DNA of 64,000 nucleotides from Dendrophyllia cribrosa (Eukaryota; Cnidaria; Anthozoa; Scleractinia; Dendrophylliidae), in contig JAJLRJ010000002.1 in assembly GCA_024195265.1 (NCBI GenBank), positions 23,283,236 to 23,347,235 of the forward strand, in the 5' to 3' direction. A program made the translations under genes and the position numbers. Below, piece after piece: positions 21,901-32,125 of this stretch (the first letter of the stretch is position 1; each line of letters begins with the position of its first letter). The notes below the pieces were generated by a model, which was not told where the DNA came from, made no database searches, and saw nothing but the letters and a program-made list of their open reading frames with translations.

Positions 21901-24900
21901 ACTCGCCAGAGAACAAGACGTTCTGTTGGTTTCTCCATTTACGGACCATCGATTCCGATATACCGTATTCGCGAGCAATTTCACGGTTGTTGTTTACGGC
22001 TTCCGCTTCTGCGACGATCTTCAACTTAAAGTTTAGATCGTAGGAATGACGACGAGTACTTGGCATGATAACTGAATTTACGATACGCTGAATGAATGCT
22101 GATTGAGATGAGTTTTGCAACTGATGAATGAAAGATCTGTCAGATGAGTATTGTTTATTTTAAACGTAAAAACGGATCAATTAGTATTCAGAATTAAAAA
22201 CACTGTTTCCTTAGGCGGACAAATTGAGTGAATAAAAAAGTGAGACTTTTTTCTATTGTCTATGTGTGATTTTTTTGCTATTGTTTGTTAAGATATCTCG
22301 TAATTTGGGGTGCGTCTTATAACAGGGTATTTGGGTGAAATTTTCAGTTTGTTTACTTGTCACAATCGCCTTCAAAAGTTTAGGGTGCGTCTTATAACCG
22401 AGTGCGTCTTATAAGTGAATAAATACGGTAATTATATTTGCATTAGTTCATATAACTGTGCAATCCAATACAAATGCTCTAACATGTACAAGACATGTTG
22501 CAAGCACAATGTAACATAATATTCCTTTAAGCAAATGCAATTATCAAAATTGTGACGGAGTAACAGGCAACAAAAGACAACCAAAAAAGACAAGAACACT
22601 TTTTACTTCCAAGTTTTCTCAATTTAAAAGTGTTGTCTTTTTGAAAATCTTAAAATGAAGTTAAAACAAAGTTAACATTGTACATGTATATTGCCATAGG
22701 CCAACAGAAGGCAAGTTGCTTGTGAACGTTACCATTGGTTTTACAGTCAAACTTCTCTACAACAGCCACACTCCTCGAGGAGGCTGTTGCATGTATGGGG
22801 AAGTTTCAATAAGATTTCAGTGAATGACTCACAAGTTGGGATAAGAAAATCAGGCTGCTATACAGAGGTGGCTGTTGGTAGCAACTCAAGGTCAAGTAAA
22901 AGAATGTGAATTTTTTTTGTTTTGCTATAAAAGTATCAAGTATCACCAGAAGCTGATAAGCTTCTGGTATCACTCAATAACAACAGTGTACTGTATAATA
23001 GTTGTATGTATCAATGAATAATTTGCCAGTAATCGGATACAGTGTTATGCGCAAAGGGTTCTGGGATCGCCAGGGGGCAAACATTGCAAGACGCTAGAAG
23101 GAAATGTGCGGTGTAAAGTTGTTTTTTCGTCAAAAACTTCGATTTTGGGAAGAGAATAACGCTTTTTCGCCGTTATTTTATCAGAAATGGAGTTGAGCAA
23201 AGTTGATACGTGGAAAGTGTAAGTTTTTGTTTGAATAATGTGATAAAATCTATCGATATAAACTCTTGTTTGCGTAAGGTTGATTGCGAAATCTACATCA
23301 AGTTATGGTCACTGTATGGTCTCGAAATAGTACAGATTTAGTTGTGAATTTGAGGGAAATGACTCAATAAAGCCTTTTCAGTTGTAATAACTTGTGTCGA
23401 GATTGTTTCCTTGCAATTAGTAAGCTCGATACTACGAAGAACATTAGAAATATGCCCAGCGGCAATTATTTCGATTAATTGGGCATGTGCTGTGTGGGGT
23501 TGTGACAACGATCGAAGGAATTCAGAAAAGCAAATCATTCCTCCTTACGTTGGAATATTGAGATTCTACTCGCCTAAGAACAAGCAAGATGTATTGTCAT
23601 GGGCTAGAGCTATTAATCGTGATAAATTCAAAGTTATAATGACTACCAAGGTCGGCTCGAATCATATTGTACAAGGTTAAGCTTATAAAGACTCTCAATG
23701 TCGCACATCGAAGAGAAGAGTAGCGCTTTAAAAACTTGTGATTGTTTCTCAATAAAACTACTACACAACCTTCGGATTTCCTCGTGTTCTCTATCGTTAA
23801 TTTCATCCCTCCACAGAGCAATAGCTCGGTAGAAACAATTTTCATCTCCTCGGGCAACGATTTCTCTCCTTTGTGGGGGTAAAATTCCAGAAGCCATAAT
23901 TTGTTATTAACACACGTAACTAAACAGAAAACAATCTCAACACAAGCAATGAAAACTAAAAAGGCTTTATTAAGTCATTTCCCTCAAATTAACACCTAAA
24001 TCTGTAATATTTCGAGACCATATTTTGATGTAGATTTCACAATCAACCTTACGCAAGCAAGAGTTTATCGATAGATTTTATCACATTATTCAAGCAAAAA
24101 CTTACACTTTCCACTTATCAACTTTGCTCAACTCCATTTCTGATAAAATAACGGCGAAGAAGTGTTATTCTCTTCCCAAAATCGAAGTTTTTTATGAAAA
24201 AACAACTTTACACCGTACATTTCCCTCTAGCGACTTGCAATGTTTGCCCCCCTGGCGATCCCAGAACCCTATGCGCATAACACAGTATCCGGTTACTGGC
24301 AAATCATTCATTGACTAAATTTAAGATGATTTGCATATTTTTAACACCAAATATAAAGCCTTTTCCATCAAAATACTGAAAGTGAGCTTCATTGCTTACT
24401 TGAATACAAATAAATACTGTGGATCAGATCAACGAGGCTTTGTTCTATTCAAGGCTTGGATGGCCAATTTTATTCAAATGCATTTAAGCTTAATATTGTC
24501 GTAAATCTTTTATCAGTGGAAACACACGAATACAATTTATTGCTACTCCTGTCACTGATACAAAAAGCAAAGATTTATTTGAAAGATTTTTAGGTGATAC
24601 TAAAAAATGTGGCATGCCGTGTAACTAGGCAGAAATAAACAGGGAATAAAATGTTAAACTCGAGTGAATTAAGACAAGTAAGCTTAAATACCTGACAAAT
24701 TTCACGTTCTAGAGTTCTGATAACAAAATAAATTAAGCTTATAAATTTCAAGAACGTCACGTTTAATACTGCTGAGTTACTTTTTCTGTCTTACTCGGTT
24801 TTTAAAAGTTGGAAAACCGCTCTAATTATTATCCTTGCTTGAATATAGCACGAAAGTGATATTAACGTTGCATGTGTGTACAGCTGCCGGATAAAGCGTC

Positions 24901-25304
24901 GACGAATGAAGAAAAGAAGTTATTCCCCATAAGAAATTATGTAGAGTCGAATTTTACACCGTGGGGCGCACTAATTCTCACCTCTCTAAGCACATCTCTT
25001 AGAATGATATTATCATTGAGTAGCTGCCCTGAATAGATAAGTCTCTGATGTCGGCTTTCCTACAAAAAGAACCAACAAAATCAGCATAAAAGTGCACGTA
25101 GCTTTTCACCAGCGAGGGCCTTCAAACACAGTTTACAGACGGAAGTCTAAACCTCACCGGTTTGGTCGGATAAACGCTGGAAAGATGCCGCTTTAGTTGT
25201 TCTACCGACCACTCCAACGCACAATCTATTCTTAAATCGTCGACTTTTTGGTTGGGAGTCTTTACAACTAAAGTTACAGGCGAATCGAAAACTAAACTCG
25301 CCAT
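12911..25304 (-). CDS. HERPUD2: HERPUD-family ER membrane protein with ubiquitin-like domain, complete, 8 exons
   Basis: Coding exons, 5' to 3' on the minus strand: 25304-25158, 25059-24982, 19888-19805, 19145-19003, 18578-18420, 17529-17150, 14061-13991, 13117-12911 (stop 12913-12911). They sum to 1269 bases, 422 residues, close to the roughly 400 residues of vertebrate HERPUD proteins. Residues 1-90 form the ubiquitin-like domain (VKTPNQK, RLIYSGQLL, HHTVHLVC). A Pro/Gln/Ala-rich middle follows, then an acidic stretch, NRDWLDKIYTLCRIGILLS and two hydrophobic segments at about 283-323, the hairpin typical of the family. The C-terminus is TSFFTSLFPTGPG. The family scaffolds ER-associated degradation through the HRD1 ligase complex at the ER membrane. 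The N-terminus is closer to HERPUD2 than HERPUD1, but the 1-versus-2 assignment is tentative. Intron 2 (about 5.1 kb) holds two transposons. Confidence 0.94.
13281..13698. mobile_element. MITE with AGTGCTGGAAATAA ends
   Basis: AGTGCTGGAAATAA at the left and TTATTTCCAGCACT at the right are exact inverted copies about 418 bp apart. It lies in the last HERPUD intron. No coding capacity seen. Confidence 0.65.
14262..17024. mobile_element. piggyBac-like non-autonomous element, TTAA target duplication
   Basis: Flanked by TTAA at 14258-14261 and 17025-17028. The ends are inverted: GGTAGTGGAACTGCTATAA at the left, and the reverse complement of the right end reads GGTAGTAGATCTGCTATAA. TTAA duplication is the hallmark of piggyBac and related elements. 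No transposase is visible. The length includes a nested MITE (15337-16432). It sits in the HERPUD intron between exons 17529-17150 and 14061-13991. Confidence 0.75.
15337..16432. mobile_element. MITE with GGCCGGTTC ends and TA target duplication, nested
   Basis: TA at 15335-15336 and 16433-16434 flanks inverted ends GGCCGGTTCACACTAGGGC and, reading the right end inward, GGCCGGTTCTCACTAGGGC. It lies wholly inside the piggyBac-like element, so it inserted later. Subterminal AAGTGCACTT repeats are visible. No protein seen. Confidence 0.8.
17817..17876. repeat. Fragment of the SINE-like family found at 36066-36335 and 47287-47556
   Basis: Contains GGATGGGATGCTAGTCCAT and GCAAGGTTA, then CCAGCATTATT, in the same order as the fuller copies. 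Only the internal part is present. Confidence 0.55.
18052..18268. mobile_element. pogo/Tigger-like MITE remnant
   Basis: Starts TACAGTGAAACCTTGATTTA and holds repeated TATAACGAAC motifs, typical of short non-autonomous pogo/mariner-class elements. A comparable element with TAACTCGAAC motifs lies at 30633-30803. The right end is unclear. Confidence 0.45.
20201..22428 (-). mobile_element. pogo/Tigger-class DNA transposon, near complete
   Basis: A TA duplication (20199-20200, 22429-22430) flanks inverted ends that start CCGTATTTATTCACTTATAA. Subterminal GGTGCGTCTTATAA repeats occur near 20280, 22309, 22383 and 22402. The interior carries one transposase gene on the minus strand. It is inserted in HERPUD intron 2 in the same orientation as the host gene. 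Confidence 0.9.
20480..22066 (-). pseudogene. pogo/Tigger transposase with one premature stop (3 exons)
   Basis: Start codon at 22066; exons 22066-21799, 21702-21214, 20976-20480. Joined length is 1254 bases (417 codons plus stop). The N-terminus has a helix-turn-helix (REIAREYGISESMVRKWRN), then a CENP-B-type DNA-binding region (GWYTKWKRRHAIS). The catalytic core shows the three acidic positions of the pogo DDD triad: NMDETP, LVWDSFRAHL and LQPLDKCINKPF. The C-terminal tail is acidic (Asp/Glu-rich). The first intron (21798-21703) is 96 bases and has no stop in frame, so the frame also reads through. An in-frame TGA at 20959-20957, five codons into exon 3, interrupts the core, so the copy is probably inactive. 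Confidence 0.85.
23011..24314. mobile_element. Long-inverted-repeat element carrying THAP-like and OTU-like fragments
   Basis: About 400 bases at the left (23011-23410) recur inverted at the right (about 23918-24314) with clear but imperfect identity (for example GTTCTGGGATCGCCAGG). Between them the plus strand (about 23430-23682) encodes a THAP-like zinc finger: CAVWGC near the start, RFYSPKNKQDVLSWARAINR, then KVGSNHI, where the usual third zinc cysteine is Gly. The minus strand (23897-23646) encodes an OTU-like start, GDENCFYRAIALW followed by EEIRRLC. The two overlap head-on. THAP domains occur in P-element and Kolobok transposases; the family here is not identified. It lies in HERPUD intron 2. 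Confidence 0.65.
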
Positions 25305-25370
25305 AGCTTTTCACTTCGCTGTTCTGTCGGATGAGCTGGCCTTCTTCACAACAATTTCGTCACGTGATGT

Positions 25371-25389
25371 CGTGGCAATAAATGGTTGG
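25371..25389 (-). promoter_or_regulatory. ERSE-like element upstream of the HERPUD gene
   Basis: On the minus strand the sequence reads CCAAC, nine bases, CCACG. The ER stress response element consensus is CCAAT-N9-CCACG, so there is one mismatch with exact spacing. It lies 67 bases upstream of the start codon at 25304. A CACGTG E-box lies between it and the start (about 25361-25366). ERSE sites in vertebrate HERPUD1 respond to unfolded proteins through ATF6/NF-Y; function here is inferred. Confidence 0.5.
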
Positions 25390-25698
25390 CCATCTGTTCC
25401 CATGAGTCGTCACGGGTGCCGTTTGTTGCGTAAGCTTATAGCACTATGACATCATCGATTCGAGTCTCGTGCAGAAATGCGTGGCCACACGCATACGGAG
25501 CCACGCATACACACACATTATGGTACATATATTCACTGTTTAATAGGAACATGAAAGAAAATGATTGTCAAAACATATTAAAAGGCGAATAATATTTTAA
25601 GATGCTATAGTTTTAGTCATATTTTTGCAAGATTTTCAAATTTAATTTTATATTAGCGGAGCTCTGCGGGCCGAAGGTCCGCGCGGAGCCCCATACTT

Positions 25699-26259
25699 AT
25701 TCTTGGCTTGCACTGACGTCATATCCTGTCATATCAAAATTCAGAAGCATTAAAAAACACATTTCGATTCCAAAATGTTTATGGAATTGTAGAGAGTTTA
25801 AAACTACACATCTGGGCCAAATTTTGAAGCGCCAGAGTATTTCGTTCAAGAGTTACAGGCCAACGAGTATTAGACATTTTTAGTGAAAATGTATGAAGCG
25901 GCCATCTTGGTGTACCACTTTGGTACACCAACATGGCGGCCAAAACTTCAAAGTCATAATTACGCAAAAAATCTCAGCACAAAAGATTGGATTCACTGTA
26001 AGTTACATTAAATCGGCTTCTAAACACCTATAATGTAAAAATTATTTTCAACTGGTTCAATTTTGTTTATTTTCACGGCTTATCTGAAATAGCGTGACGA
26101 ATTGCGTGACATATTTAAAGCCTTTACACATCGTTAAAACAGGAAACTTTTTGTAAAGGATTGTAACACTGGTATCTACATGCTATGTTAGAAACAGCTT
26201 TGCAGGATGTAAAGTTTAGATTTTTGATTTTTTATGACGTCATCTGCAAGCCAAGAATA
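25699..26259. mobile_element. MITE with TTCTTGGCTTGCA ends and palindromic TGACGTCA sites
   Basis: The left end ATTCTTGGCTTGCAC is followed by TGACGTCAT; the right end is TGACGTCATCTGCAAGCCAAGAAT. A hairpin with one mismatch lies at 25901-25937 (arm GCCATCTTGGTGTACC). No coding sequence seen. Confidence 0.6.
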
Positions 26260-28250
26260 GAACCAGAGAACCATAGAGCCCATGCCCGTCATTTTTCATG
26301 GTCATGACTAGCGGAATGTTTCGCGGGCGCGTCGTGTGCCCGGCGTACGCGCAGGGCTAACTCGCGGGCGCGTATACCGTCGCAAAACATGCGCGTATGA
26401 CGCCACACAACATCCGGGATCTTTACAATTTCACGTCACCTGGGAATTTTGCTGTGTTTTTTGCGGAGAAAACCGTTTAAATTAAAGTCGTTATTCTGCT
26501 GCATTTTTTTGGATTTTATAGTTCTAAACTTCACTCGCGTAGTCTTATACAAATGTGTTTATGTATTTTTTGCCATTTTGACTTCCAAATCAGTTTCTCG
26601 GACAATTTTTTATAAGCAGGTGTATTTTATTTGGAAATTAGTCGTACTAGTCATTCTAGACGGAGAAAAAGTTGTTTTTGTGAACTTATGTACGGTCTAA
26701 ATGTACTGTGCAAACGGTCGCGTAAATCTGTTTTTGAGAATTGCTAAAATTAAAAAATAGCCCGGTCGTCAATTTTATTCTTGTGCTTCCGACCTTTCAC
26801 CTCAGTTAAGTTTATCATCGCCTTTATGTTCAAAGAGCGACGCTGTTAGGCTCAGTCTATCTATATATATTAGAAATACGTGTCTCACAGAACCTCGCGA
26901 AGCTCGGGGGAGGGTGCACCGCGGGTGAAAACTCTCGATTTGCGTATGAGGCTTTTCGCCATTCCACTCCGTCTTCTTTGCAACCAAAAACGTTGGTAAA
27001 AGGTCCTTTCGATGGTTCGCGTACCGTTTACCGTCCGCCATCTTTGTTTACCATGCTTCTATATAGGCTTACATGAAGTAGTACCACATTGTTACATTGT
27101 TGCCAGGCAATTGCAGGACACCATCAAGTATATATATAAATATATTTTTCGCTCGAATTCGCGTGGCTTAGCTCCCGAGGCACGACAAATTTATTAACTT
27201 CGCTACGCTCGGGCCTTCGGCCCTCGCTTCGCGAGGAATTATAGATCCACAAGATCAAAGAGTGCTCCAAACGAGGCATAATGAAATAAAACAAATAAAA
27301 AGGAAACAGTTTGTTACCCGTGTGACATCTGCCCCATTCACACCAACGCTTAAACATGTTAAAATGTTGTTTAGTTTAAAACAGGTTTAGAAAAATACCC
27401 CAAACGTGCCGTAATATTTGGAGTGAAATCTTTACTAAAAGCAACTTTATTGACTTTTATTACGATTCCAGGTAGTATGAGTCATATAAATTTAAAAACG
27501 TTCAAGATACAGGCTAAAAACGTAGTTAAACTAAACAACATTTAAACATGTTTAACCGTTGGTGTAAATGGAGTAAGTTTAGTTGCACCGGCGGTACAGC
27601 TGCGACTGACCATTCTCAAACTATCAAAATCGGGAATCAAAAGGCAACATAGCGGGGAATACTGATGAATCTCTGCCGAGTCATAGAAATCACTGAAGTA
27701 CATTTCCACTGAAAAAATCCCGTTGAAGCCTGAATTTTTTTCTGGTTGCTTTATCAACCGCGAGGATCACTGACAAATTTCACTCATGTTTCATCCGCAG
27801 CTCACATGTATATGATGTTCATATATTCATATAGATTTGTAACTAACTCTAAAAGGAAATACGATTTTCTTCACTTGTTTATTACATTGTATAAACGTTT
27901 TGAACCCAGGAGTGATAAGTGCCTGTCGGGTGTCGGATCGTCCTGGTCAGTATATAAATCAGCTGAAAAGAACTGTTGTTGTTGACAATGACTGACGTTT
28001 CGACAACCTGAGCGCCCAAGCCGTGAGCGGAAGTCACCTTCAGAGTCATGTAAATTGTGAATCGCCTGGTTGTTGCTGTTATTGGTCATCAAACACACGC
28101 CCTCTGTTTGATCACCACTGCCAACAAATGCAAGTGATTGTGTCTGACGTGATTTGAACGAGCTGGAAAACAAGAGAAAGACAGGAACGCTTCAAAGTTT
28201 TCTGTCAGTGAAACAAAGGCACCGCTGTACTGGGGCTGGGACAGCTGCCC

Positions 28251-29061
28251 ATGGAACAAAACATCAACGAAGTTCAAGCTTTGTTAGGGCGACTCAAGGA
28301 AAATCCTACCGAGATCTTACCTTCTTTTGAGGAAGCTACGGAGCAACAGGCAGAAAAGTTGGCAAGTAAGTAGAGGAATGAATTGCGAAAGAAATTTAAA
28401 ATTGAACAAGACGATATGAATAGCGCGGATTGTAAAAAAAATGAGACTTGAAACGGAGGCCTTGTCAAAACATTGGCATAGTAACGAGAAAACTCGTTTA
28501 AGATTTTAAATGCGAACAAAATGTAAACCTAAGAGCTTTTTCGGGCTTTTACTCGTAGAGGGAGGGAACTAAAAGAACAGCGAAGAGCTTGATATTATCA
28601 TAACAGTCTTTAACAGAAGCTACAAATTATCAGAGAGTGATACCGATGGCGACAAAATATATCAAAAGCCGGATTCTTCAGTTTTGCCAAGGTGCGCTAC
28701 TTGTGGGAAAGGGAGCATTTGGTAGTGTATTTCTGCGATGCTTGCAAAATTGCAAGATACTGCAACGAAAAGTGCCAGACGAGACTGGAAAAATCACAAG
28801 GCACTTGCATAGGATTGCGCTACAACTTGTTATGTTAGTATAGAAGAAATGTTAATTGATTAGCGATTCTAAACAAAAATAAAAAAACTTTTGGCATAGA
28901 ACTATTTGGTTTATTTTAGTTCAGTTGCAGTTGCGGCGTGGACGAGCTCCGAATCATTTGTACATTGTAAATCTTCAAGATGCCTGCAAATGTCGGCTGG
29001 GGACCAACAAAGCAATTAATTCATACAAAACTACACTTTCAAAGCAAAAACAGAGGTATTG
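28251..29061 (+). pseudogene. MYND zinc-finger gene relic (putative 3 exons, frameshifted)
   Basis: An ATG in good context (gcccATGG, 28251) opens an exon to 28365 with a GTAAG donor (EILPSFEEATEQQAEKLA). A TTTAACAG acceptor near 28618 then leads into ATNYQRVIPMATKYIKSRI in phase. After that a MYND finger is readable only in pieces: RCATCGK (about 28691-28711), VYFCDACKIARYCNEKCQT (about 28724-28780) and DWKNHKAL (about 28783-28806), each in a different frame. A possible last exon after TTGCAG (28930) ends in a stop near 29061, with AATAAA close by (29066). Because the finger is broken by several frameshifts within about 150 bases, I call it a pseudogene. The parent gene is not identified. 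Confidence 0.5.
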
Positions 29062-31779
29062 ATGGGCAATAAAAGGTAAAGAAAGCCTACAGATGACTAC
29101 AGAAAGGGTTGCGCGCAAGGACATCAGGAACAGGGCACAAGAACATAAAGAGCCTGAAAAAGCAGACGATTTATGACGTCACACAAGTAACGGGCATTCA
29201 AAACTGCTAACCAAATCCCAGTAAGTCAAACATAAGCAGTAGCGCGAGTTAATCCGGAAAAAAACCCATGGCCTTGCTAGAAACGCGTGCTAGAAACTTC
29301 GTGCCCAATTTTTCCGTCTGAGTTCTGGGGGGAGGAGTTCCATATATAAAAAGTTACCAGAAACCCGCTTTGTGGGTGTGGCTCACGCTATTTTTTCACT
29401 GCAAAAGATCCGGCAGTCCTCATCGGTTTCTTGCGAGGTACAAATTCCTTCTAAAAACGTTGTTCTTGTCAGCACATTTTTCTGACTTAATACCCTAAAA
29501 GCAGAAGCCGTTTACCAGGAGCCCGGCTTCCTCTCCCATACATCCTTGAGTCAACCCTCTCCCTTATCGTTTTATTTTTAGAACTGTGTTTACTGCAGGG
29601 GACTTTTAGATTCCCTAGAATATATATTTTTCTCCGCTAACGTCCACACATAACAGGAAAAAAGACGGCGGGCCCCAATGGCGCAGAATCGGCTCTTGTC
29701 CATCATCGGCTCCTGCCTAAAAGGTATCAGAATATCTCTAGCAGTGGTCATTTTCGATCCAAACAGCCTTAGTGGTGCCAAACCACGAATTTTATCCCCT
29801 TTTAAAGGTATGACGATCACCCCCGTCACTTTTATGTGAAAGACCCCCCGCCCTCCCCCGCCTTGGGTCTCGGCCTCCCTGTCTGTCTAAGTGCATGACT
29901 TTTTGTGCATTTTACAATGGCTGATTTCTCCGGGCCGTACTGTTATTCCTCCCTGGATAAGAAGGTTATCTCAGCGGTTTGTTGGGTGCTCTCGACAATT
30001 TGATCACTATCACCTATTTATACACCCCGGTTAGGCCTGTCCTGACTGCGTCACTGAATTGTGTGACCGTAGAGAAGGATGCTATATAAGCCAAAGAACA
30101 CAACGTGAGCTAAAAGAAAATAGCTTGTGTTCCGGCCATTACCCCACGTGGAAGATTACTGCCTTTCACACAAGAAACTAAAAATTTCTCAATTCCTTAA
30201 AAGTGATAAATTTATTTATATCAAATCTAACTAAAACATCTTTAGAACACGTAAACACTTACCTAAAAAAGCCTACTTTAACACGGATGAGTAATGATAA
30301 ATGAATTATACTGAAGCGCGTATAATAATACCCACTCTTAGTCTGTACTGCTTGATATTTTAACTTATTTACTTTAGTACAAGATTAATAACATCTGATA
30401 AACATCATTATAATATGATTATTAACCGAATGCTTACTTTAAAATAAGCTAATCCCATATATCACTCGACTGATACAGAATACAAACTCACTCCAGTCTT
30501 AACTAAACAACTGAAGATACTTGTTAGTGCGCCCAAGGGAGAATCAATGAAAATCTCTCTTGGTGACTCTTAATCTACAGCAGCCAGTCTACAGTCAAAG
30601 AGGACACATACACTTAAAATGTCTGTATATACAGTGGAATCCGGATAACTCGAACCCTCGATAACTCGAACCCTCGATAACTCGAACCTCTCGCTAACTC
30701 GAACCAAACTTTTTTCCTTGGCTACACATTGCTTGCAAATCGAACCAAAATCGAACCAAATTTCCCTCTCCTCTGGAGGTTCGAGTTATCGGGATTTTAC
30801 TATAGTAGACCGATTGCTGCAGTTGATCCAGTAAATTTCCCAAAATTAAAGTAAATAAGCTCCAATACAACCCTGCTAACATCCTGACATCACCCTACTC
30901 CACCCTTGAGAGGAGCTGAAACCACGAAGGGTGTGGTAGGGGGGAGTATCGGAAAAGGGGGCTGCACCGCCATGAAACCTTGATTTAACTAAGGTGCATG
31001 AAATTATTGCGTCTGTAGATGAAATGGGCATGTGTGATAATTTAAAAGAAAGCTTTCGAGCAATTTGCTTTAAGTCGTGTTGCTTGATTTTCGGATACTT
31101 TGCTCAATGAAATTTAGTGGTATTGTTAAACTTGTATTGTATTTATTTTACACTGTTTTAGTGAAACGGTAAAAGAAACAAGAAGGGAGAGAACAATAAA
31201 AAAACCTTGAGTGCCCATGGCATAGTGTATGGTTATTTTCAACAAAGACACATTCATTTTTAACAGCTAAAATACGTACTACTTTGTTGTTGTTGTTGTT
31301 TATTGGATAGTTTTGGTTACCTTTTGTAATCCTTTGCATTCTTTTCCCGTACGAAAGATTACTTTTCTTAAACTCATAAAGTAAAATTAAATAAGATAAA
31401 AAATGCATCTTATATTATTTAGGCATCACAAGATGTCTTTGCTTAAATTATATTATTTTTTCAAAGCAAGCTTCTTTGTGCGAGTGACGGCTGTTTTAAA
31501 GAATGATGCTTCCAATGGTTGCTGAATTTGGAGAAAATGTTCACCCCAAATATTACCTTATTTATGCACATATGCAGCGTTTGCTGCAGAAACACAACAT
31601 TTCTCAAAAACGTTTTTTTTTGTTGTTGGAAGCTTATCTCAAGCTTCCGCAATAAATGTATCATGGGTACGTAAACGTGGAAATATTTTGGGAAATCAGT
31701 ACTGAAATTTGTTTTATCATTTGTGGCGACTTTAAACTGAGAATGACACGAACGAAAAAGAGGTTACAAATGTAAGATC

Positions 31780-32125
31780 ACAATTAAAACGGCGTAAAAA
31801 GGCCAGGGAAATGCAGTTACTAACTACTGATCGCTTTGCGTTTGAGTGATTTCGAGTTTTTGTTTTTTTTTTGCACCCGAAAAGATAGCTTAGCTTCGAA
31901 ACATTTCTTCCTAAAATATAAGATAATTTAAATAACAGTGCCTAAAAAGTACACAATTAAAACGGCGTAAAAAGGCCAGGGAAATGCAGTTACTAACTAC
32001 TGATCGCTTTGCGTTTGAGTGATTTCGAGTTTTTGTTTTTTTTTTGCACCCGAAAAGATAGCTTAGCTTCGAAACATTTCTTCCTAAAATATAAGATAAT
32101 TTAAATAACAGTGCCTAAAAAGTAC
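31780..32125. repeat. 173-bp direct duplication (two units)
   Basis: The unit beginning ACAATTAAAACGGCG starts at 31780 and again at 31953. The copies look identical, including the length of the internal T10 run, so the duplication is recent. Confidence 0.9.

Larger units (their letters stand above)
25305..28250. other. Gene-free stretch upstream of HERPUD
   Basis: Holds the ERSE-like site, the element at 25699-26259, a GC-rich segment (about 26310-26420) and a hairpin GGGCCTTCGGCCC near 27210. A minus-strand open frame at 27041-26802 begins MADGKRYANHRKD, but shows no domain and no clear exon borders. No gene supported. Confidence 0.5.

Noticed and set aside
20410..22029. Plus-strand open frames across 20410-22029
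   Set aside because: Antisense shadows of the pogo transposase on the minus strand.
23597..23897. Functional OTU protease gene
   Set aside because: Only the N-terminal Asp-x-x-Cys region is present; no catalytic His region, and it is enclosed in a short inverted-repeat element.
26802..27041. Minus-strand frame starting MADGKRYANHRKD
   Set aside because: No domain, and it is surrounded by repeat-like sequence.
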